Source: Pseudomonadaceae bacterium
GTDB lineage: Bacteria; Pseudomonadota; Alphaproteobacteria; UBA2136; UBA6156
Direction: 5' to 3'
Assembly: GCA_947464215.1 (NCBI GenBank)
Contig: CANHVX010000064.1
Location: 1-5,949 of the forward strand
Length of the DNA stretch: 5,949 bases
Position numbers and translations under genes: made by a program. Below are positions 1-5,557 of this stretch, one piece after another. Under the pieces are notes generated by a model. That model saw only the letters and a program-made list of their open reading frames with translations, made no database searches and had not been told where the DNA came from. Each line of letters opens with the position of its first letter. The stretch's first letter is position 1.

Positions 1-14
1 GGTTTTTATGTAAG

Positions 15-33
15 TTGGCATGAAATGTGCATA
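15..33 (+). promoter_or_regulatory. Candidate sigma-54 (-24/-12) promoter for flgF-flgG
   Basis: The sequence reads TTGGCAT, six bases, then TGCATA. GG (17-18) and GC (29-30) are separated by exactly ten bases, the invariant spacing of RpoN promoters. Against the family consensus TGGCACG-N4-TTGCA, ten of the twelve defined bases match (mismatches at 21 and 27). Taking C30 as -12 puts +1 near 42, immediately before the ATG at 43. Middle and late flagellar genes of alphaproteobacteria such as Caulobacter are classically sigma-54 dependent, which fits the location. The upstream activator sites would lie outside the window. The motif and spacing are seen directly; promoter activity is inferred. 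Confidence 0.6.
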
Positions 34-42
34 AGTGCTTAC

Positions 43-783
43 ATGCAAGAACTTGCCGTCCTCGCCAGCCGCACCCTCAGCACCCAACGCCAATTTACGG
101 CGGTGGCTGATAATGTGGCCAACGTGAACACCGCCGGTTTCCGCAAACTGGAAATGAACTTCCGTGAGGTTATCTCGCGCCCCCAGGGCACACCCACTGC
201 CAGCTATGTCGCCGACCGCGCCCTGCTTGTCTCGCAAAGCGATGGCGCCATGCAAAGCACCGGCAACCAACTTGATATTGCCCTTGCAGGTAACGGCTAC
301 TTTGCCATTGATGTGAACGGCGTAACCCAATACACCCGCCGCGGCCAGTTTGTGCTGAACAATGAAGGCACCTTGGTAACCCCTGAAGGACATTCGGTTT
401 TGGATAATTCCGGCGCGCCGATCCAGTTCACCCCGGAGGTGAAAACCATATCCTTCGCCTCTGATGGCACGATTTCCACCGAGCAGGGCCAGTTGGGCCA
501 ATTGGGCATCTTCCAGTTTTCCGATGCCGATGTGAAGCTGCTGCAACGCGCCGGCAACACCGCGTTTATCCCCCAGCTGGGTGCCGTGGCCACGCCCGCC
601 GATTTTGGCGTGCCCGGCGCCCCCCAGGTGCGCCAAGGTTTTGTGGAAGCCAGCAATGTGAACGCCGTGCAGGAAATGGTGGACATGGAGACTGTCAGCC
701 GTGCTTACCAACAATCGATTACCATGGCGCGCAGCCTGGAAGACCTTGAACAGCGCGCTATCCGCAACCTGAGCGGCCAATAA
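43..783 (+). CDS. flgF: FlgF, flagellar basal-body proximal rod protein
   Basis: FlgF is a structural subunit of the proximal rod, the periplasmic shaft linking the MS ring to the distal rod and hook; it is exported by the flagellar type III apparatus and has no Sec signal. The 246-residue product shows the rod/hook family layout. The N-terminal helix is followed by the signature DNVANVNTAGF (about residues 23-33). The central hook-basal body motif includes STGNQLDIALAGNGYFAI and YTRRGQFVLNNEG. The C-terminal helical segment includes VEASNVNAVQEMVDM and SRAYQQ. I chose the ATG at 43 because it gives the usual short N-terminus before the ANN-like motif. The in-frame ATG at 25 lies inside the candidate sigma-54 promoter. 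The frame is open to the window edge, so a start further upstream cannot be excluded by stops. No Shine-Dalgarno sequence is visible before either ATG. flgG follows after 27 bases in the same direction. Confidence 0.93.
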   Translation: MQELAVLASRTLSTQRQFTAVADNVANVNTAGFRKLEMNFREVISRPQGTPTASYVADRALLVSQSDGAMQSTGNQLDIALAGNGYFAIDVNGVTQYTRRGQFVLNNEGTLVTPEGHSVLDNSGAPIQFTPEVKTISFASDGTISTEQGQLGQLGIFQFSDADVKLLQRAGNTAFIPQLGAVATPADFGVPGAPQVRQGFVEASNVNAVQEMVDMETVSRAYQQSITMARSLEDLEQRAIRNLSGQ

Positions 784-810
784 TAGCTTAACCAACGAGG
801 ACACCAACCC

Positions 811-1593
811 ATGCTCCAAGCTCTCCGTATCGCCGCCACAGGCATGCACGCCCAACAGCTGAACGTGGATGTTCTCTCGAACAACATCGCCAACCTCAAT
901 ACCACCGGCTTTAAGCAATCGGCCGCCGCCTTTACCGACCTTGTTTACCAAAACCGAGTGGGTGTTGGCGCCATAACCAGCAGTGCCGGCACCTTGGCCC
1001 CTACAGGCCTGCAAATTGGTTTGGGCGTGAGCGTTGGCAGCACCTATCGCCTCATGAAACAAGGCAACCTCTCCAACACCGGCAACCAGTTTGATGTGGC
1101 CGTTTCGGGCCGCGGTTTCTTCAAGGTTTCCATGCCCGATGGCACCACCACCTACACCCGCGACGGCACTTTCACCCTCAACCAAGATGGCCAGATGGTG
1201 ACGAAAGAGGGATATGCGGTTGACCCGGCCATTACCGTGCCCGCCAACGCCAAAGATTTTACGGTTACGGCCAACGGCACCGTTTCCGCCAAAGTTGATA
1301 ATGTAACCACCCAGCTTGGCACCCTCACCCTGGCTATGTTCACCAACGAATCGGGCCTTGAAAGCATTGGGGGGAACCTCTACCGCGAGACGGAATCGAG
1401 CGGGGCGGCCTCGGACACCTCGCCGGGCGAGAGTGGCTCGGGCAGCATCAGCCAATTCTTCCTGGAAACCAGCAACGTTGATTCGATTGAGAGCATCACG
1501 CGCCTGATTACGGCCCAACGTGCGTATGAGCTGAACAGCAAGGTCATCTCGACCTCGGATGAAATGCTGCAAACCCTGACGCAGATGCGCTAG
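811..1593 (+). CDS. flgG: FlgG, flagellar basal-body distal rod protein
   Basis: FlgG polymerises into the distal rod that passes through the P and L rings and joins the hook. The 260-residue length is exactly typical of the family. The N-terminal rod domain carries SNNIANLNTTGFK (residues 23-35). The middle has the shared hook-basal body motif (SNTGNQFDVAVSGRGFFKV, YTRDGTFTLNQDG). The C-terminus has ETSNVDSIESITRLI, then TAQRAYELNSKVI and a final TSDEMLQ block, which is diagnostic for FlgG rather than FlgF. A GAGG-type ribosome binding site (795-800) precedes the ATG by ten bases. The 27-base gap from flgF suggests co-transcription. A 146-base AT-rich gap with its own candidate promoter follows it, so flgG may be the last gene of a short flgFG unit, although no terminator hairpin is obvious after it. 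Confidence 0.97.
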   Translation: MLQALRIAATGMHAQQLNVDVLSNNIANLNTTGFKQSAAAFTDLVYQNRVGVGAITSSAGTLAPTGLQIGLGVSVGSTYRLMKQGNLSNTGNQFDVAVSGRGFFKVSMPDGTTTYTRDGTFTLNQDGQMVTKEGYAVDPAITVPANAKDFTVTANGTVSAKVDNVTTQLGTLTLAMFTNESGLESIGGNLYRETESSGAASDTSPGESGSGSISQFFLETSNVDSIESITRLITAQRAYELNSKVISTSDEMLQTLTQMR

Positions 1594-1646
1594 GCACGGG
1601 GCACGCACCATGATTAACAATAATAAATACAATAGATTAAAATATA

Positions 1647-1665
1647 TTGGCATAGGTGATGCATA
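1647..1665 (+). promoter_or_regulatory. Candidate internal sigma-54 promoter for orf61-flgA-flgH
   Basis: TTGGCAT, six bases, TGCATA: GG at 1649-1650 and GC at 1661-1662 are ten bases apart, as in RpoN promoters, and nine of twelve consensus bases match. It lies at the end of a markedly AT-rich island (about 1610-1667) in GC-rich DNA, in the gap between flgG and the next ORF. The predicted +1 near 1674 would give a leader of about 66 bases before the ATG at 1740. The conserved halves are identical to those of the candidate site at 15-33. Activity is inferred. Confidence 0.55.
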
Positions 1666-1739
1666 TTTAGGCACAGGGGACTGGGGCAACGCGGCACGAG
1701 GGATAGCCGCAACGCCCCCCACAGAGAGAGAACACATCT

Positions 1740-1925
1740 ATGAACACCATTCTGGACTGGCTGAATGCCGACAGCCACGATACCTGTATCATCCTCAAGA
1801 GAGACGGGGTTTTCCCTTTTCTCTCATGGGCCGATATGACCCGCGCCCAACCACCCCTGCTTACCCTGCGCAGCTGCGCATGGCTGCTGGTGCTGGCCGC
1901 CGGTTTACCCGTCATCTTTTACTAA
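1740..1925 (+). CDS. Small hypothetical protein with C-terminal membrane segment (orf61)
   Basis: I do not recognise this family. The 61-residue product begins MNTILDWLNADSHD, is soluble-looking for about 40 residues, and ends in a hydrophobic stretch (about residues 43-61, LRSCAWLLVLAAGLPVIFY) able to form one transmembrane helix right at the C-terminus, as in a tail-anchored protein. A purine-rich AGAGAGAG (1723-1730) precedes the ATG by nine bases and could be a weak ribosome binding site. Codons are mostly G/C-ending, like the neighbouring genes, which supports real coding. The stop lies 11 bases before the flgA ATG, a spacing that suggests translational coupling. Its position between flgG and flgA makes a flagellar or secretion-related role conceivable, but that is inference only. 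A longer overlapping frame (from 1610) reads into flgA and is less credible upstream of 1937. Confidence 0.55.
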   Translation: MNTILDWLNADSHDTCIILKRDGVFPFLSWADMTRAQPPLLTLRSCAWLLVLAAGLPVIFY

Positions 1926-1936
1926 AAGCCACAGCC

Positions 1937-2422
1937 ATGATCTTCTCGACTCTGCGCTGGCTTGGATGGCTGGTTGCCTGGGCCCTGCTGGCCCTGGTGC
2001 CTGCTGGCCCCCTGTGGGCCGCCACCCCTGTGGATACGGCGCCCCTTTCTATTCCCGTGCTGAAGAGCCCGTTGCCCAAAGGGGCCTTGGTGGAGGCTGC
2101 AATGCTCCGCGATGCTGCCATTCCCGCCTCACGCGTGTTTGCCAGCACGCTGGTGAACCGCGCCGATATCGTCGGCCTGCAAGCCCTGCGGCCCCTGCCC
2201 GCCGGTGTGCCGCTGAGCCGTTTGCATCTACGCCCGCAACCGACCATAAGCCGAGGGGCGACAGTGCCATTTGTTCTGCAACGCGGCAGCCTAACCCTGC
2301 GCGGCCATGGCACCGCCCTGCACGATGGCGCCGTGGGGCAAAGCCTCCGCCTGCTCAACCCCGACACCCGCGCCACTTTGGTGGGCACGGTTGGCGCCGA
2401 CGGACACGTGACAATCAACTAA
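1937..2422 (+). CDS. flgA: FlgA, flagellar P-ring assembly chaperone
   Basis: FlgA is a periplasmic chaperone needed to assemble FlgI into the P ring around the rod. The 161-residue precursor starts with a Sec signal peptide (basic/polar MIFSTLRWLG, hydrophobic core to about residue 22, probable cleavage after PLWA at residue 28). An SAF-like domain follows (about 38-100, with PLPKGALVEAAMLRD and ALRPLPAGVPLSRLHLRP). The C-terminal beta domain (about 105-161) has the family pattern SRGATVPFVLQ, a GTALHDGAVGQSLRLLN-type turn and GTVGADGHVTIN. It is shorter than the E. coli protein and matches the compact alphaproteobacterial form. I chose the ATG at 1937 because it places the signal peptide at the N-terminus; the frame is open back to 1610, but the extra 109 residues look non-coding. 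No strong ribosome binding site is seen, consistent with coupling to the small upstream ORF. flgH starts 22 bases downstream. Confidence 0.88.
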   Translation: MIFSTLRWLGWLVAWALLALVPAGPLWAATPVDTAPLSIPVLKSPLPKGALVEAAMLRDAAIPASRVFASTLVNRADIVGLQALRPLPAGVPLSRLHLRPQPTISRGATVPFVLQRGSLTLRGHGTALHDGAVGQSLRLLNPDTRATLVGTVGADGHVTIN

Positions 2423-2444
2423 CGACCCGACAAAGGACTTTGCT

Positions 2445-3164
2445 ATGACTTACCGTGCGCGCACTCTTCTGGGCCTTGCAACCTTGACCGCCCTGGCCGG
2501 GTGCCAAAGTTCTGTGCGCCCCGACATGACCGCCGTGGGCGGCGGTGTGCTGGCAACCCCGGCCACTCTGCCCACCCCCATTGCCATGCCCGCCAGCGCC
2601 CCCGCCCTGCCCGGCAGCCTGTGGCAGCCCGGCAGCCGCCAGTTCTTCAAGGACAGCCGCGCCCACAGCGTTGGCGACATTGTAACCGTGCTGGTTGAAG
2701 AAACCGCCAGCGCCAAAACAGAAGCCAAAACCGACGCCACCCGCACCCACAACCAGCGCGCCGGTATACTTAGCCTGCCGTTTGTTTCGGGCAAGCTGCT
2801 GGAGCGGGGCATTGACCTAACCGCCACCGGCCTTGCCAACACCAGCAGCGACCGCAGCTTTGCCGGCGACGGCAAAACCGACCGCAAGGACAGCCTCAAT
2901 GCCAGCATCGCCGCCGTTGTAACCCAGGTTCTGCCCAATGGCCTGATGGTTATCCAGGGGCAGCGTGAAGTTTTGGTCAACTACGAAAAACAGGTGCTCA
3001 CCTTGCAGGGAATTGTGCGGCCCGAGGATATCTCGGCGCAAAACACCATCGCCAGCTCTAAAATTGCCGAAGCCCGCATTGCCTACGCCGGCAAAGGCAT
3101 GGTGGATGACGCCCAAACCCCCCAATATGGGGTGAAGTGGCTGGATAAGGTTTTGCCATTCTAG
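2445..3164 (+). CDS. flgH: FlgH, flagellar L-ring lipoprotein
   Basis: FlgH forms the L ring, the outer-membrane bushing through which the distal rod rotates. The 239-residue precursor has a lipoprotein signal ending in the lipobox LAGC, with Cys20 as the lipidation site. An Ala/Pro-rich linker (about 36-57) follows, then the conserved domain: SLWQPGSRQFFKDSRAHSVGD and VTVLVEETASAKTEA, later SLNASIAAVVTQVLPNGLMV, GQREVLVNYEKQVLTLQGIV and RPEDISAQNTIASSKIAEA, finishing YGVKWLDKVLPF. Length and ending are typical of FlgH. AAAGGA (2432-2437), seven bases before the ATG, is a good ribosome binding site. It is the last gene of the flagellar block here, and a terminator-like hairpin begins about 35 bases after the stop. 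flgI, often next in related genomes, is not the next gene here. Confidence 0.97.
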   Translation: MTYRARTLLGLATLTALAGCQSSVRPDMTAVGGGVLATPATLPTPIAMPASAPALPGSLWQPGSRQFFKDSRAHSVGDIVTVLVEETASAKTEAKTDATRTHNQRAGILSLPFVSGKLLERGIDLTATGLANTSSDRSFAGDGKTDRKDSLNASIAAVVTQVLPNGLMVIQGQREVLVNYEKQVLTLQGIVRPEDISAQNTIASSKIAEARIAYAGKGMVDDAQTPQYGVKWLDKVLPF

Positions 3165-3200
3165 GCTTTTTCGCGCTCCCCCCTTGCCAAGACACCGGAA

Positions 3201-3225
3201 AACGCGCACATAGGGTGCGTTTTTT
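3201..3225 (+). terminator. Probable intrinsic terminator after flgH
   Basis: GCGCAC (3204-3209), a five-base loop and GTGCGT (3215-3220) form a six-pair stem including one G-T wobble. A run of six T (3220-3225) follows, with matching A residues on the 5' side. It would end the flagellar transcript. The tract ends only 12 bases before the ribosome binding site of the next gene, so it could also act as a partial terminator or attenuator. Confidence 0.65.
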
Positions 3226-3237
3226 CCCGTTTCCTTC

Positions 3238-3242
3238 GGAGG
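3238..3242 (+). promoter_or_regulatory. Ribosome binding site deciding the start of orf161
   Basis: A perfect GGAGG lies five bases before the ATG at 3248. It favours this start over the in-frame GTG at 3215, which lies inside the terminator stem and has no such site. Confidence 0.8.
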
Positions 3243-3247
3243 TTGCC

Positions 3248-3733
3248 ATGCAACAGACGACCGTTGTCTTCGCGCACGTTGTTTTGGGTGCTCTTTACGG
3301 CACAGCCAACTATGTGCGCCATGATAGAACCGGGGTATGGCACCGCGTGCCGCATAACCCTCTCTTTACCTTCCTCGCCGACCCTACCGCCCCCGGTTTT
3401 GGATGGAGACTCATCCCCTTCCAGACCCTGGATGCGGCCGGCATACCGATGGATGATCTGGCGCGCTCGCTGATGGTCCACCACAGCACCCACCGCATCA
3501 CCCATATCACCTTCAACAACCAGCTGACCCGCAGCCTGCAGGTTGGCGCCAAAACCTACCGCGTGGGCGATGTGATCTTCGCCAAACTGGTGAAGGAAGC
3601 GCATCGTCTGCCTATCCCGGCGACGCTTGTGGCCGAGAAAATCGACTTCGACCGGCAGGCTTCTCCAGCCTCGCGTCCGCCCCCCACGGCGGCAAGCCAC
3701 TTTGCCTTCTTGCCCCGCATGACCTCTCGTTAA
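3248..3733 (+). CDS. Hypothetical protein, 161 residues (orf161)
   Basis: I do not recognise this protein. It starts MQQTTVVFAHVVLGALYG, with a mildly hydrophobic first 20 residues that are not a convincing signal peptide or membrane helix. A histidine-containing middle follows (VWHRVPHNP about 30-38, MVHHSTHRITHITFN about 77-91), then a basic, mixed alpha/beta-looking stretch (VGAKTYRVGDVIFAKLVKEA, about 99-118). The tail from about residue 138 is Ala/Pro/Ser-rich and probably disordered. Its strong ribosome binding site, GC-rich codon use and strong downstream terminator support a real gene. It lies on the same strand as flgH but behind a probable terminator, so it is either read through from the flagellar operon or has its own promoter overlapping the gap. 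A weak TTGCCA (3184-3189) is the only -35-like hexamer I see there, without a good -10. A flagellar role is possible only by position. Confidence 0.75.
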   Translation: MQQTTVVFAHVVLGALYGTANYVRHDRTGVWHRVPHNPLFTFLADPTAPGFGWRLIPFQTLDAAGIPMDDLARSLMVHHSTHRITHITFNNQLTRSLQVGAKTYRVGDVIFAKLVKEAHRLPIPATLVAEKIDFDRQASPASRPPPTAASHFAFLPRMTSR

Positions 3734-3751
3734 CGAGGCCACTTTCTCTCC

Positions 3752-3784
3752 ACACCTGCCAGCTTGCTGGCAGGTGTTTTTTTT
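3752..3784 (+). terminator. Strong intrinsic terminator after orf161
   Basis: ACACCTGCCAGC (3752-3763) and its exact complement (3766-3777) form an 11-12 pair GC-rich stem with a tiny loop (CTTG once the innermost pair opens). Eight T follow (3777-3784). The T-tract lies on the right, so it stops + strand transcription from orf161. On the - strand no T-run follows the stem, so it is not an equally good terminator for the convergent xerC, whose stop codon is five bases away. Confidence 0.93.
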
Positions 3785-3789
3785 AGCGT

Positions 3790-4821
3790 TTAGCCACGCG
3801 TGCGCCCTGTTTTAGCCAGCGGATGTGCCGCTGTATGGACGCTGAGCAGGCGTTGGGTATCGGCCGCCAAATAGCGTTGGGTGGTTGCCAACTGCCGATG
3901 GCCGAGTAATTCCTGCACCGTGCGCAAATCGGCCCCGTTGTTCAGCAGATGGGTGGCAAAGCTATGGCGCAACGCATGCGGTGTGGCGTGCGCGGGCAAA
4001 TTCAGCGCCTCGCGCGCATCTTGCAGCATTTTTTGGGCAAAGCGTGGGGTGAGCGCCTTGCCGCGTGCGTTGGGGAACAAAGGCGCGGTCGGCGGTGCCT
4101 CGTGGCTGGCATTCATCCAACTGTTGAGCGCGCTTTGCACCGGCAGCGGCAAGGGCACCTGGCGCTGTTTGTTGCCCTTCCCTGTAACCGTCACCACCTC
4201 GCCCGCGACATCGGCGCGTGTAAGGCTGAGAGCTTCCGATATCCGCAAGCCCAGGCCATAGAGCATCATCAGGAGAGCCAAGTTGCGCTTCTGGGCGCGT
4301 GCGCCCTCGGCGGTTTGGGCCGTGACGCTGCGCACGGGCGGAGGCGCCACGGCTTCCAGCACCTGAAATGTTTGTGCCGCCGTGAGCGCGCGCGGAACCG
4401 GTGCTGGCACCTTCAGGCCCCGCATATGCACAATCTGCGTGTTCTCGGCCCCGCACGCGGTGGCTAACCACCGGGAAAAACTTCTGAGCGCCGACAATTG
4501 CCGATTTAAGGTAGCCTTGCTGGCATTGCCCCGCCCATTGCCAATGCTCTGCAGCCCCCCTGACGGGCGCATCTTGTGCGCCAGATACGCCTGCACATCG
4601 GCTTCGGTCAGCTGCCCCATGAGAGCCTCGGCAGAGGACTCGGCATCCCCGCGATGGGTGCGAAAAAATACCAGCATGTCTCTCAGGTCTCGCCCATAGG
4701 CCGCCACCGTATGCGGGCTAGTGCGGCGCACCCCGGCAAGCCACGCCAAAAACTGCGTGAGGGCGTCTTCGGCGATAGGTGCCGTTTGGGGATGCGGGCG
4801 GGTTTTGGCCATGCGGTTCAT
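3790..4821 (-). CDS. xerC: XerC, site-specific tyrosine recombinase
   Basis: XerC acts with XerD at the dif site near the replication terminus, cutting and rejoining DNA to resolve chromosome dimers before division. The 343-residue protein has an N-terminal SAM-like core-binding domain (about 20-125, with SPHTVAAYGRDLR and ATLNRQLSALRSF) and a C-terminal catalytic domain. All six active-site residues are visible: Arg193 (GLGLRISEAL), Lys215 (TGKGNK), His282 and Arg285 (HALRHSFATHLL), His308 (LLGHRQ) and nucleophile Tyr317 (TTQRY). It is somewhat longer than the usual 300 residues, with about 20 extra N-terminal residues and a Gly/Ser-rich insertion near 87-100. XerC rather than XerD or a phage integrase is indicated by the adjoining DUF484 gene, a pairing also found in E. 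coli. The start overlaps the DUF484 stop as ATGA, implying translational coupling; a second ATG three codons later is possible. Confidence 0.93.
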   Translation of the reverse strand: MNRMAKTRPHPQTAPIAEDALTQFLAWLAGVRRTSPHTVAAYGRDLRDMLVFFRTHRGDAESSAEALMGQLTEADVQAYLAHKMRPSGGLQSIGNGRGNASKATLNRQLSALRSFSRWLATACGAENTQIVHMRGLKVPAPVPRALTAAQTFQVLEAVAPPPVRSVTAQTAEGARAQKRNLALLMMLYGLGLRISEALSLTRADVAGEVVTVTGKGNKQRQVPLPLPVQSALNSWMNASHEAPPTAPLFPNARGKALTPRFAQKMLQDAREALNLPAHATPHALRHSFATHLLNNGADLRTVQELLGHRQLATTQRYLAADTQRLLSVHTAAHPLAKTGRTRG

Positions 4822-5504
4822 GGCCGCGCGCTATACACGCGGATAATCGCCATCTGCCCGATACGCCGCAGGAACTCGAGCAGGTCGGTGCCGTGGCCGG
4901 CATGGAAATGCGCCGCATCCTCGCTGGCCAGCGCCAACAGGCCAACCCCCTCGCCCTCCCGAGTTTCCAGCCGCAGCAGTGCGCACGACTTCAGGCGTGC
5001 GGTATCGATGCCGAACATATCTTTATGCTCCAGCCCCACAGGCCCCAGGGTAAGCAGCTGCGCAGGCGCGTGCTCGGGGCCCCACAGCACCCGCGCCACC
5101 GACAACCCCAATATCTGCCGAAATGGCCCCAGCAGCGCCTTGCCTAACTCGGCACGGGAATCGGCCGCCACAAGGATTTCCACGGCATCGTGCACGGCCG
5201 CGGTGGTGGCGGCATTGGCGGCGGCCGCACTTATCAGCTGCCGATAGCGTTTTTTGAGTGTCTCGAGATTCTTATCGGCCTTTTCCGCCTTAGCCGCATG
5301 CAACGACAACACATTACCCGCCTTGCGCGGCACCATCAGACCTTCGAGAAGCGCTTTATGGCGCACCAAAAAATCGGGGTTGGCCTGCAAATACGCCTTT
5401 ACGGCCGTAGCCCTGACGGTGCCTTTGGCTGCACCTGAACGCGCCTTAACATTATTATTTTTTAATGCTTTAGATGTATTTTTTGGAGTTTCTTGAGGTG
5501 TCAT
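4818..5504 (-). CDS. DUF484 family protein
   Basis: This matches the DUF484 family (E. coli YigA), GAF-like cytoplasmic proteins of unknown biochemical role commonly encoded just upstream of xerC. The 228-residue product has a Lys/Thr/Asn-rich start and then the family signature VKAYLQANPDFLVRHKALLEG (about 35-55). A helical, probably coiled-coil segment follows (about 70-110, KAEKADKNLETLKKRYRQL and an Ala-rich stretch). The GAF-like C-terminal half ends with ARLKSCALLRLETREGEGVG, LLALASEDAAHFHAGHGTDL and LEFLRRIGQMAIIRVYSARP. I chose the ATG at 5504 because it gives the family's usual length. The frame stays open to 5744, but that extension translates a folded repeat-like element and lacks family similarity. 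No clear ribosome binding site precedes 5504. The first 20 codons are unusually AT-rich for this window. It overlaps xerC by four bases. Confidence 0.85.
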   Translation of the reverse strand: MTPQETPKNTSKALKNNNVKARSGAAKGTVRATAVKAYLQANPDFLVRHKALLEGLMVPRKAGNVLSLHAAKAEKADKNLETLKKRYRQLISAAAANAATTAAVHDAVEILVAADSRAELGKALLGPFRQILGLSVARVLWGPEHAPAQLLTLGPVGLEHKDMFGIDTARLKSCALLRLETREGEGVGLLALASEDAAHFHAGHGTDLLEFLRRIGQMAIIRVYSARP

Positions 5505-5557
5505 GTCAGGGGTTGTGTCGGTTTTTACTGTTGCGCGCTTGTATACGTTGTATGGAA

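Noticed and set aside
2600..2642. Repeated GGCAGCC units in flgH
   Set aside because: They fall in coding sequence for the Ala/Pro linker and the SLWQPGSR motif, and are explained by codon bias.
2450..2980. 176-residue - strand ORF opposite flgH
   Set aside because: It is antisense to a fully conserved FlgH and has an Arg/Val/Ala-rich composition without family pattern.
3171..3189. Sigma-54-like GG-N10-GC on the - strand (TTGGCA complement at 3184-3189)
   Set aside because: Only about eight of twelve consensus bases match, it lies between flgH and its terminator, and it points back into flgH with no - strand gene downstream.
3215..3247. GTG start for orf161 adding 11 residues
   Set aside because: It lies inside the terminator stem-loop and lacks a ribosome binding site; the ATG at 3248 has GGAGG at ideal distance.
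3726..3737. Perfect 12-base palindrome CTCGTTAACGAG over the orf161 stop codon
   Set aside because: Short and isolated with no second copy in the window; plausible by chance, and the adjacent terminator already explains the region's structure.
3962..4471. 169-residue - strand ORF and long + strand ORFs over xerC
   Set aside because: They are alternate frames of xerC, with Arg/Ala/Gly-rich sequences typical of shadow frames in GC-rich DNA.
3790..4821. Integron or phage integrase marking a mobile island
   Set aside because: The DUF484 partner, ATGA coupling and housekeeping neighbours fit chromosomal XerC; no tRNA target, direct repeats or phage genes are present.
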